NCBI GenBank assembly: GCA_018260275.1 | Contig: JAGLBK010000015.1 | Coordinates: forward strand, 2,790-21,463 | Direction: 5' to 3' | Length of the DNA stretch: 18,674 bases | Origin: Deinococcus sp. | GTDB lineage: Bacteria > Deinococcota > Deinococci > Deinococcales > Deinococcaceae | Shown here: piece by piece, positions 1 to 7,435 of the stretch | How the letters are laid out: each line of letters starts with the position of its first letter | Numbering within the stretch: the first letter of the stretch is position 1 | Position numbers and translations under genes: made by a program | Notes under the pieces: generated by a model | Seen by the model: only the letters and a program-made list of their open reading frames with translations | Databases searched by the model: none | What the model was told of the DNA's origin: nothing

Positions 1-859
1 GTTCGCCGTATTCCTGGCGTAGACCCTCGTAAAAGCCCTCGGCGCGGGCAATTGGTAGGGCCGCCGCGACTGCGGCCTGCATGGGCACCGGCGAACAGAA
101 CGACCCCTGCTGCCGGATTCCGGCGATGTTGCCCGACAACCCCGGCGGGCAGGCGATCCAGCCCACGCGCCAGCCGGTGGCCTCCAGGCGTTTGCCCGCG
201 CTGCCTACCGTGAAGGTGCGCTCGGGGGCCAGCGTGCGCAGCGAGGTCGGTTTTTCGCCGTAGTACAGCTCGTCATAGACCTCGTCGCTGATGAGCCAGA
301 AGTCGTGCTGCCGGGCCAGGGCCACGACCCGCGACAGTTCTTCACGCGAAAAGACCGTACCGGTCGGATTGAACGGCGTGTTGATGAGCAGTGCCCGCGT
401 CCGCGGGGTCACCGCCCGTTCGAGCGCCTCGAAGTCGAAGGCCCAGCCCGAGGCGTCCAAGCGCATCGGCACCGTCACGGGATGTGCGCCTGCCAGCCGC
501 GCCTGGGGAATGTAGACGTCGAACACGGGTTCCAGCATCAGCACTTCGTCGCCGGGGCCATACAGCGACAGCGCCAGCACGTTGAGTGCCTCGGTCGCGC
601 CGGTGGTCACCACGATGTCTTGACCGTTGACGCCCAGGTCGGTGCCCAGCGCGGTACGGAGTGCAGGCAGTCCGGCGGGTGGGCTGTACTGGTCGAACCT
701 GCCTATGGCGTGGCGGGCGGCGTCCTGTAAGAAGGCGGGCGGCGCGTCGGAGGGAAAGCCCTGGCCCAGATTAACGGCGCTGTACTGCGCGGCCAGGCGG
801 CTCATCCGGGCAAAAACACTTTCCTGCGATAGCTGCGTGCGGGGCAAAAGCTCGGGCAT
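1..859 (-). CDS. Class I PLP-dependent aminotransferase (3' end outside window)
   Basis: Cytosolic fold-type I transaminase moving an amino group between an amino acid and a 2-oxoacid. About 286 residues are visible. Family marks in order: VNLGQGFPSDAP near residues 29-40, TTGATEAL at 85-92, NTPFNPTG at 160-167, SDEVYDELYY at 191-200, and the PLP-binding lysine K223 in GSAGKRLEATGWRVGW. The GSAGK..TGW.VGW signature is closest to the kynurenine/glutamine transaminase K and methionine aminotransferase group, so an aromatic, methionine or glutamine substrate is likely, but the exact substrate cannot be read. The ATG at 859 is the only in-frame ATG after the upstream TAA. No convincing Shine-Dalgarno is present: an AAGG touches the ATG. 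The C-terminal domain lies beyond the left edge. Confidence 0.9.
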   Translation of the reverse strand, partial: MPELLPRTQLSQESVFARMSRLAAQYSAVNLGQGFPSDAPPAFLQDAARHAIGRFDQYSPPAGLPALRTALGTDLGVNGQDIVVTTGATEALNVLALSLYGPGDEVLMLEPVFDVYIPQARLAGAHPVTVPMRLDASGWAFDFEALERAVTPRTRALLINTPFNPTGTVFSREELSRVVALARQHDFWLISDEVYDELYYGEKPTSLRTLAPERTFTVGSAGKRLEATGWRVGWIACPPGLSGNIAGIRQQGSFCSPVPMQAAVAAALPIARAEGFYEGLRQEYGE

Positions 860-978
860 ACCTTCAAGTGTGCGCGTCCAGCGGCCCTCACGGCGGCGGA
901 CAGGTTAGGCAGGTGGCTGTGCGGACCGATGACCTGTGCAGCTGATGACCTGTGGGGGCGCTGAGATGTACGGGCCAT

Positions 979-1016
979 GAAAAAAGCGGCCCAGGTGGTA
1001 TTCCCGGAGCCGCTTT
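979..1016 (-). terminator. Rho-independent terminator of gltP
   Basis: An 8-bp perfect stem, AAAGCGGC at 983-990 pairing with GCCGCTTT at 1009-1016, is followed on the minus strand by a run of six T. It lies about 25 nt after the gltP stop codon and is oriented to end gltP transcription before the aminotransferase gene, which must then have its own promoter. The rest of the 183-nt gap (860-1042) shows nothing else clear. Confidence 0.85.
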
Positions 1017-1042
1017 CCTGAATCGTTTCTTTGACTTGCAGA

Positions 1043-2338
<1,296 letters not shown>

Positions 2339-2540
2339 GCGGTCTCCTTGAGGTCTGGAAACACGGCAGCCGCCCGGAGGCGCGGGCCGAAAACCCGGTT
2401 GCCACGATGTTCAGGCCAGTAGTGTAACGGTGACAGGACTATACCCCCGAACGGGGAGGGCCATAAATATAGACGCCTGGAGTCCCGCGCCCGGCAGCGG
2501 CCTTTTCCCGCTCCGGTGCGCGGGCGTTCTGACCTGTGGT

Positions 2541-2564
2541 CCGAATGTCGCAAATCACATTCGG
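2541..2564. promoter_or_regulatory. Perfect inverted repeat, possible operator
   Basis: CCGAATGT at 2541-2548 and ACATTCGG at 2557-2564 form a perfect 8-bp inverted repeat with an 8-nt spacer. It sits in the 254-nt region between the divergent gltP and hydrolase genes, 29 nt before the chosen hydrolase start. It fits a dimeric repressor site better than a terminator, having no T tract. The half-site spacing does not match CRP (TGTGA-N6-TCACA). A second small palindrome, CCCCG-AA-CGGGG, lies at 2445-2456. The regulator is unknown. Confidence 0.4.
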
Positions 2565-2592
2565 AGTGCGCCCCAGACGCCCACAATGGGCC

Positions 2593-3264
2593 ATGCCTGC
2601 TGACCCCGCCCGCCTGAGTGCCCGCCCCCGCCAGGATTTGCCTGTGCCTGCCGGGCGCGGCCTGCTGCCACTGGGTTTAGGAACCGGGCGCGACGGCCTG
2701 ATTTATGTGCCCGAAACTCACCCGCTGGAAGGCCCGCGCCCACTCCTGGTCGCCTGCCACGGTGCGGGCAGTCAGGCCAGTCACAGCATCAAGCCCTTTG
2801 TTGAGGCTGCCGAGCAGCGCGGCTTGATTCTGCTGGCTTGCGACTCACGCGGCGGCACCTGGGATGTGATTCGAGGCGGGTATGGCCCAGACGTGGAATT
2901 TATTGACCGCGCCCTGCAACTGGTGTTCAGCCGCTACAGCATCGACCCCGCGCACCTCGCCCTCGACGGCTTTTCGGACGGGGCCAGCTACGCGCTGTCG
3001 CTGGGGCTGAGCAACGGCGACCTGTTCAGCCATCTGCTGGCCTTCTCGCCGGGCTTTCTGGCTCCTGCCGGGCAAGTCGGTCAACCAAAAATCTTTGTGT
3101 CACACGGCACCGCTGACCGGGTACTGCCGATTGACCGTTGCGGGCGGGTGATTAGGCAGCAGCTCACGCAGGCGGGATACGACCTGCACTACACCGAATT
3201 CGAGGGCGGCCACACCGTTCCGCCGCAGGTGCAACAGGAGGCGCTGAAGTGGTGGGGCGTATGA
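2593..3264 (+). CDS. Alpha/beta-hydrolase, phospholipase/carboxylesterase-like
   Basis: Predicted cytosolic serine hydrolase of 223 residues. Visible elements: the oxyanion-hole HGAG at 56-59, nucleophile elbow GFSDG with Ser128, the acid Asp175 in HGTADRVLPI, and His207 in GGHTVP. This is the order and spacing expected of a minimal esterase/PHB-depolymerase-like hydrolase; the substrate is unknown. I chose the ATG at 2593 because residues upstream (possible starts at 2536 or 2545) run through the inverted repeat at 2541-2564 and look non-conserved. The stop codon overlaps the next ATG as ATGA, indicating translational coupling with the DUF72 gene. Confidence 0.82.
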   Translation: MPADPARLSARPRQDLPVPAGRGLLPLGLGTGRDGLIYVPETHPLEGPRPLLVACHGAGSQASHSIKPFVEAAEQRGLILLACDSRGGTWDVIRGGYGPDVEFIDRALQLVFSRYSIDPAHLALDGFSDGASYALSLGLSNGDLFSHLLAFSPGFLAPAGQVGQPKIFVSHGTADRVLPIDRCGRVIRQQLTQAGYDLHYTEFEGGHTVPPQVQQEALKWWGV

Positions 3265-4004
3265 GCACGGGCCGCATTCACATCGGTTGCGCGGGCTGGA
3301 GCGTCGCCAGTGGCCGGGCCGAATTCGCGGGCGAAGGGACGGGGCCGACTGGTACGGTGCTGGAACGCTACGCCCAGGTATTCGGGGCCGTCGAAATCAA
3401 TTCTTCTTTCTACAAGCCGCACCGCCGTAGCACCTACGAAAAGTGGGCCGCCAGCACCCCAGCAGGCTTCCGCTTCAGCGTCAAGGCTCCCAAAACAGTC
3501 ACTCACACGGCCAAACTGCGTGACGCCCACGACCTGCTGGCGGCCTTCGTGGACGAGACGGCTGGTCTGGGCGACAAGCTCGGCTGCCTGCTGGTGCAGT
3601 TGCCCCCCAGCCTCAAATTCGACGCCGACCTCGCCGGGAGTTTTTTTGCCGACCTGCGCGGCCTGACCCCGGCGGCGGTGGTCTGCGAACCGCGCCACGC
3701 CAGCTGGTTCACGCCGGAAGGGGAGCGCCTGCTGCAAACCTACCGGGTGGGCCGGGTGGCCGCCGACCCCGCGAAGGTGCCCGAAGCGGCGGTGCCGGGG
3801 GGCTTTGCTGGAACGGTCTACTACCGCTGGCACGGCTCGCCGCGCATGTATTACAGCAGCTACGAACCGGAGGCGCTCCGGGCACTGGCTGACAGCCTCA
3901 GCGCCGCACCAGCTGACGCCGAACGTTGGGTCATCTTCGACAACACGGCGGCGGGGGCAGCGGTGGGCAACGGGCTGGAACTGGAAAAGCTGCTCGGCGG
4001 GTGA
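3261..4004 (+). CDS. DUF72 (YecE-like) family protein
   Basis: A 247-residue protein of the DUF72 TIM-barrel-like family, whose biochemical role is not established. Family marks: IHIGCAGWSV at the N terminus, FGAVEINSSFYKPHRRSTYEKWA, FRFSVKAPKTVTH, LGCLLVQLPPSLKFD, CEPRHASWF, the YYRWHGSPRMYYSSY segment and WVIFDNTAAGAAVGN near the end. The start at 3261 overlaps the hydrolase stop by ATGA; a GTG at 3249 would only add four residues. It forms a two-gene operon with the hydrolase and converges on frnE with a 26-nt gap and no obvious hairpin. Confidence 0.9.
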   Translation: MSTGRIHIGCAGWSVASGRAEFAGEGTGPTGTVLERYAQVFGAVEINSSFYKPHRRSTYEKWAASTPAGFRFSVKAPKTVTHTAKLRDAHDLLAAFVDETAGLGDKLGCLLVQLPPSLKFDADLAGSFFADLRGLTPAAVVCEPRHASWFTPEGERLLQTYRVGRVAADPAKVPEAAVPGGFAGTVYYRWHGSPRMYYSSYEPEALRALADSLSAAPADAERWVIFDNTAAGAAVGNGLELEKLLGG

Positions 4005-4030
4005 CCGGAGCAGCCTTCAGGGGTTGATGG

Positions 4031-4783
4031 TTATTTCTGCTGCGGCACCGCGCACTGGCCGTCCTCGCAGCCGTCGGCGGGGGCGGCGTTGCCCAGCAGG
4101 GTCAGCGGGGCGGGGTGCTGCTCGGCCCAGACCTGTTGCAGCGCACCCAGAAGCGTTTCGGGGGCCTGGGCACCGTTCACGCCGTATTTGCCGCCCAGCA
4201 CGAAGAACGGCACGCCATTGATGCCCATTTGCTGCGCCTGCGTCTCGTCGTAGCGCACGGCCTGAGCGTAGGTTCCGGCTTCCAGCGCGGCGCGGGCAGC
4301 CCCGGCGTCCAGCCCGACCTCGGCGGCGAGGCGCTCCAGCGTACCGAGGTCGTTCACGTTCTGGCCCTCGGTCATGTACGCCCGCAGCAGCCGCTCCTTC
4401 ATGGCGTCCTGCTGGCCCTGCGCCGCTGCAAAATGAATCAGCTGGTGCGCCAGAAAGGTATTTGCCAGCTTCACGTCGCCAAAGTGGTAGTCCAGCCCCT
4501 CATCGGCAGCCGTCCGGGTCATGCTGTCGAGCATCCCCTGCGCCTCGGTGGGCGTGCGGCGGTACTTCATGGCGAGGCCGTCGCGCATGGAGATTGGATT
4601 GAGCGGCGCGGCAGCCGGGTCAAGCTCGAAGCTGTGCCACACGACCTCCACCTGTTCGCGCTGCGGAAACTGGGCCAGCGCCGACTCGAAGCGCCGCTTG
4701 CCGATGTAGCACCAGGGGCAGGCGATATCCGACCAGATGTCCACCCGGATTTTGTCAGTGCTGGGAGAAGAAAGCGTAGTCAT
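4031..4783 (-). CDS. frnE: FrnE-type DsbA-family thiol-disulfide oxidoreductase
   Basis: Cytoplasmic thioredoxin-fold disulfide isomerase/oxidoreductase of 250 residues. The active site CPWC is at residues 22-25 in DIWSDIACPWCYIGKRRF, followed by the helical insertion and the cis-Pro loop GINGVPFFV. Near the C terminus is a second cysteine pair, C239-X4-C244. As I recall, this pair and its spacing match D. radiodurans FrnE (DR0659), where it was reported to act with the CXXC site in oxidative-stress tolerance. That match fixes the ATG at 4783, rather than the longer frame opening at 4834, because it places the CXXC at 22-25. A consensus promoter abuts this ATG. No signal peptide is seen. Confidence 0.93.
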   Translation of the reverse strand: MTTLSSPSTDKIRVDIWSDIACPWCYIGKRRFESALAQFPQREQVEVVWHSFELDPAAAPLNPISMRDGLAMKYRRTPTEAQGMLDSMTRTAADEGLDYHFGDVKLANTFLAHQLIHFAAAQGQQDAMKERLLRAYMTEGQNVNDLGTLERLAAEVGLDAGAARAALEAGTYAQAVRYDETQAQQMGINGVPFFVLGGKYGVNGAQAPETLLGALQQVWAEQHPAPLTLLGNAAPADGCEDGQCAVPQQK

Positions 4784-4789
4784 GGTTAT

Positions 4790-4818
4790 ATTATAAACCA
4801 GTTTAAAAGATAAATCAA
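4790..4818 (-). promoter_or_regulatory. frnE promoter giving a leaderless transcript
   Basis: On the minus strand TTGATT (4813-4818) and a perfect TATAAT (4790-4795) are separated by exactly 17 nt. The -10 box ends 6 nt before the ATG at 4783, so transcription should start at or within a base of the start codon and no Shine-Dalgarno is present. This is the best promoter in the window and also argues against the longer start at 4834, which lies upstream of it. Confidence 0.8.
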
Positions 4819-4973
4819 CAAGGCTGCTAGTCACTTTTCGGGGCGTTCGGCCAGACCGACGGGGTTACCGGGTCAGGGTTGCGGAGCGGATGAAAGCCTG
4901 CCAGCCGCCGGAGTACCTCCGACCTCACCGCAGCCGCGCCCAGATACGGCCATCCCACGCTTGCCGCTTCCGG

Positions 4974-5906
4974 TCAACGCCGCCGCGTCAGCAGCCACAG
5001 CAGACCTGCCGCTCCCACCGCGCCCAGCACGTAGCCGCGCATGGGGTCGGGGCGTCCGGGGCGCGGCATGTCCTGCGGCACCGGGTGCGACAGATACCAG
5101 CCGCGTCCGGGCCGCCCGTTGGGGTCATGGTCGAAATTCTGGGCCAGCTGGTCGAAGGTCGCCGCCAGCGCCTCGCCTTCCAGCGGGTGGCCGTGTCCAG
5201 TCGCCACCAGCCGGGGCCGCAGCGCTGCGAGGGTGCGTACCGAGTCGCGGGCCACGTCCCAGTTGGGCGTGTAGTAGGCGGGTGGGCGGCGCAGCACGGT
5301 AGGCGCAGACGCCAGCGCTCCCGGCACCGTTTCCTGCGGCGTGGTCACCACCGCGTCCCCCGCAATCAGCAACTGGTCGGCCCCGCGCCACAGCGACACA
5401 TGCCCCTCGGTGTGGCCGGGCGTATGCACCCAGCGCCAGCCGGGGCACTCGGGCACCTCGTTCCCCTCCAGTAGCGGCCTGACCCGTGAGCTAAAGTCAA
5501 ATGGCCCCGGCAAAAACAGCGGCGAGGTCAGGCTCATCGCGCCGCCCACCGTCGGGTCGGGGAAGGGGTAGGCCACCTGGCCGGTCAGGTGCGGCAGCTC
5601 GGAGCGGTGGGCATACACCGGCACGTCCCACTCGCGCAGCAGCGCGTGCAGCGCCCCCACATGGTCAAAATGCCCGTGCGTCAGCACCACCGCGCGGGGT
5701 GGGCGGTTGCCGTACACTTGCTGCGCCGCCCGCCGAATCATTCCCGCCGTGCCGGGCAGCCCCGCGTCCACCAGCACCCAGTCGCTGCCGGGGGCACCCA
5801 GAAAGAAGATGTTGACCATGGGCAGGCGCACCCGCACCACATCGGGCCGCAGGTACTGCACGCCGCCGAGCGCGGCAGGGCTGGAGGTCAGAGCCTTGTC
5901 AGTCAT
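4974..5906 (-). CDS. MBL-fold metallo-hydrolase with C-terminal membrane anchor
   Basis: A 310-residue metallo-beta-lactamase-fold hydrolase. Metal ligands are visible: THGHFDH gives H77, H79, D81 and H82; H165 lies in HTPGHTEGH; D184 in IAGDAV; and the final histidines are in ATGHGHP at 237-241. The order matches the glyoxalase II/RNase Z-like superfamily with a two-metal site; the substrate is unknown. After a proline- and arginine-rich linker, residues about 291-307 form one hydrophobic helix followed by RRR, suggesting a tail anchor with the catalytic domain in the cytoplasm. There is no N-terminal signal. The ATG is preceded by TAGCGT (5913-5918) 6 nt away, consistent with a leaderless mRNA. 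The 190-nt gap between its stop and the frnE ATG holds the frnE promoter and a short CGGAG-TAC-CTCCG palindrome at 4909-4921. Confidence 0.88.
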   Translation of the reverse strand: MTDKALTSSPAALGGVQYLRPDVVRVRLPMVNIFFLGAPGSDWVLVDAGLPGTAGMIRRAAQQVYGNRPPRAVVLTHGHFDHVGALHALLREWDVPVYAHRSELPHLTGQVAYPFPDPTVGGAMSLTSPLFLPGPFDFSSRVRPLLEGNEVPECPGWRWVHTPGHTEGHVSLWRGADQLLIAGDAVVTTPQETVPGALASAPTVLRRPPAYYTPNWDVARDSVRTLAALRPRLVATGHGHPLEGEALAATFDQLAQNFDHDPNGRPGRGWYLSHPVPQDMPRPGRPDPMRGYVLGAVGAAGLLWLLTRRR

Positions 5907-6016
5907 GTCCCCACGCTAGCGCCCGCTGCCTGTGCCCGGATGCCCGTAGCCCTGAGCTGAACTTGAGGCAGCTGGCAGGGGAAAGGGAGCGGAAATAGGC
6001 CGCCCCCACTATGGAC

Positions 6017-6418
6017 TCAGACCTTGACCAGTTTCAGCGGAAAGTGCTGCGCGTACAGGCCAAAATCCCTGTCTTTGGTCAGAATGGGCAGGCCCCATAC
6101 CGCGCTACAGGCGCAAATCAGAAAGTCGGTGCTGCTGCCCTGAATGCCTTTGCTGCGGCAGAGGTTGTAAAAGCTGGCTGCCATTTCGTATTCGTTCTGA
6201 GATGGCTGGCGTTCAGGAAATGCCTGCAAAGCGGCTCGTAAGCGTTCAAACTGTGCCTCGTCCCGTAAGCCTTGAAGTGCTTCCTGCCGAATACAACCAA
6301 GAAGCTGCACCCGCTTTTCGGTAATGAGTTCACCCAGGAAATTTCGTTCTGGCGAAGGTTCTCCGCCTTTTTTACGCAGCGCCTCAGACCAGACATCGCT
6401 ATCGACAATCACTTTCAC
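6017..6418 (-). CDS. VapC-type PIN-domain toxin ribonuclease
   Basis: A 133-residue PIN-domain protein, predicted Mg2+-dependent ribonuclease toxin of a type II toxin-antitoxin pair. Acidic residues sit where PIN nucleases need them: D6/D8 in VDSDVWSEALR, E46 in CIRQEALQG, D98 in GSSTDFLICA, and D116/D118 in TKDRDFGLYA. The length is normal for VapC. The ATG overlaps the end of the antitoxin gene by 4 nt, the usual coupled layout. The RNA target cannot be predicted. Downstream to the MBL gene are about 110 nt containing only that gene's -10 box. Confidence 0.9.
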   Translation of the reverse strand: MKVIVDSDVWSEALRKKGGEPSPERNFLGELITEKRVQLLGCIRQEALQGLRDEAQFERLRAALQAFPERQPSQNEYEMAASFYNLCRSKGIQGSSTDFLICACSAVWGLPILTKDRDFGLYAQHFPLKLVKV

Positions 6419-6615
6419 GAGCGTTTGCGCTGGGCACGCATTTCCTCTTCGCTGTCCATATCAAGCGTGCCGAATAGGTCAAGGATTTTAAGCTGTTCAC
6501 GGTATCGGATGTACTCGGCCAGTGCCTCGTTCACCGTCTCGCGTTTGGTGCGGTGACCGCCCACCTTCAGCGCCTGCTCCAGCAATTCGGGGTCAATTTG
6601 AAGGTTCGTTGCCAT
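6415..6615 (-). CDS. VapB-type antitoxin
   Basis: A 66-residue antitoxin with an N-terminal ribbon-helix-helix-like segment (ATNLQIDPELLEQALKVGG, then RTKRETVNEALAEYIR), typical of the VapB_antitoxin family (type II AbrB-independent group). The C-terminal part, rich in Asp/Glu and Arg, would wrap VapC and block its active site. It is the first gene of the pair and overlaps vapC by 4 nt. The DNA-binding domain probably acts on the palindrome 11 nt upstream of the start, giving autoregulation. No leader is expected: TAAACT ends 6 nt before the ATG. Confidence 0.88.
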   Translation of the reverse strand: MATNLQIDPELLEQALKVGGHRTKRETVNEALAEYIRYREQLKILDLFGTLDMDSEEEMRAQRKRS

Positions 6616-6621
6616 ATGAAA

Positions 6622-6643
6622 AGTTTACACAACGGGATGTGTA
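6622..6643 (-). promoter_or_regulatory. vapBC -10 box overlapped by palindromic operator
   Basis: The -10 hexamer TAAACT (minus strand, 6622-6627) ends 6 nt before the vapB ATG. A perfect inverted repeat TACACA-N6-TGTGTA (6626-6643) overlaps its upstream edge by two bases and covers the core spacer. A VapB dimer bound here would block RNA polymerase, the usual autoregulation of type II toxin-antitoxin operons. No good -35 hexamer is seen. Confidence 0.6.
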
Positions 6644-6654
6644 GAACCGTAATG

Positions 6655-7139
6655 TTATGGCTCCGGCAATTCCTCCAAATCGGCCAAATCCTTATGCCGC
6701 CCGCTGGCCCGCTTGTTCGCCCGTAAATCTGCCAGCGAAATCATGGGGACGCTGAGACCATCCAATTCCCAGGTCACGCGGTTGGCCCACACCTGAGCGA
6801 ATGCCACCCCCGAAATCTCGCTCATGAATTCCACCATCACGGGTTTGACGCCCATGCGGAACATGACATTTTCACGGTCAATTTCTGCCGCCGGGATAGG
6901 CAACCCGAATTCGCCCAATGCTGCGGCCAGCCGCCCTGTGTTTTCCGGCCCCAGGCCATAAAAAATATCCAGGTCACCCGTGTACCGTGGGAAACCGTGA
7001 GCACCTACCGCGTACCCACCCACCAGCACATACTCAACGCCGTGCCGGGCGACTTCCTACTCGCTTTGCTCGGGTTCGCTACGCTCACCGGAATTCTTTC
7101 GTTCAATAAATTCAGTAACTCTCTGAAGTCTTGGGGCAA
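6655..7139 (-). pseudogene. Nucleotidyltransferase-family gene, frameshifted by a small insertion
   Basis: The open part encodes VGGYAVGAHGFPRYTGDLDIFY, the GG...DxD core of small MNT-like/DUF6036-type nucleotidyltransferases, and continues to a lysine/arginine-rich end near GRHKDLADL. The largest clean frame opens only at a GTG at 7029, in the middle of the expected first beta strand. The expected N-terminal helix, PQDFRELLNLLNER, is encoded just upstream in another frame (from a TTG at 7139 or a GTG 6 nt earlier), and about 53 nt of repeat-like DNA (7042-7094) separates the two. Removing that segment joins the frames as LLNER-GVEYVLVGGYAVG, a typical family start. I therefore read the gene as broken, although translation from GTG 7029 is possible. 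It sits after a small partner gene with which it would have overlapped. Confidence 0.62.
7042..7094. repeat. Small repeat-like insertion disrupting the nucleotidyltransferase gene
   Basis: On the minus strand this segment contains two tandem copies of the pattern GAGCNNAGCGAR (GAGCGTAGCGAA and GAGCAAAGCGAG). A related GAGCGGAGCGAG occurs inside the carB linker at 11418-11429. The length of about 53 nt is not a multiple of three, so it shifts the host frame and gives the upstream small gene a new C terminus. The exact edges are uncertain by a few bases. Only comparison with an uninterrupted homolog can define them. Confidence 0.5.
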
Positions 7140-7278
7140 TTCCACCGGGATACTTCTGCTGGCGCAAAAATTCCACCTCGGCCAGTCGCTCCTGAGGCGT
7201 CTTGGCCCAGTTCGCCCGTCTGTCGGCCTGCGCCGCTTCCTCACGGGTCTGGATGGTCAGCGTGCGCTGAAGCGTCAT
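7057..7278 (-). CDS. Small conserved-type protein paired with the nucleotidyltransferase
   Basis: A 73-residue basic helical protein with APRLQRVTEFIE near its end and TPQERLAEVEFLRQQKY before it. I recognise the RLxxVExLR...APRLQR pattern as typical of small proteins encoded immediately before nucleotidyltransferases of this kind, but its function is unknown to me. A toxin-antitoxin-like pairing is a reasonable guess only. I chose ATG 7278 over an ATG at 7326 because GAAAAT lies 6 nt before it, matching the leaderless layout seen at other starts here. The last 14 or so residues (from NSGERSEPEQSE) are encoded by the inserted repeat, so the native C terminus has been replaced. Confidence 0.6.
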   Translation of the reverse strand: MTLQRTLTIQTREEAAQADRRANWAKTPQERLAEVEFLRQQKYPGGIAPRLQRVTEFIERKNSGERSEPEQSE

Positions 7279-7294
7279 AGGGTTATTTTCGCAC

Positions 7295-7400
7295 AGCGGC
7301 AGCGAAAAGGGAGCAGCCCCCGCCACTCCCCCCCATCATCCATCAGGCCGCAGGCCGAACCCATCCTCCATCATCGCGCCAACGGCGCACCCCCGCCCCC
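7295..7400. repeat. Non-coding stretch with small hairpins and CCATC-rich direct repeats
   Basis: Between the nuclease gene and the small gene lies GC-rich DNA with GGCC-GCA-GGCC (7350-7360) and GCGCC-AAC-GGCGC (about 7376-7388), each closing a 3-nt loop, plus several CATC/CCATC copies. It looks like an intergenic palindromic repeat rather than coding sequence. No T tract follows, so it is not a clear terminator. Confidence 0.4.
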
Positions 7401-7435
7401 GCTGAGGCCGCCAAAGCAGAGGCTTGGGCTTAGGC

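Noticed and set aside
2551..2564. CRP-like site in the inverted repeat before the hydrolase
   Set aside because: The half sites are 2 nt too close for TGTGA-N6-TCACA and one half does not match.
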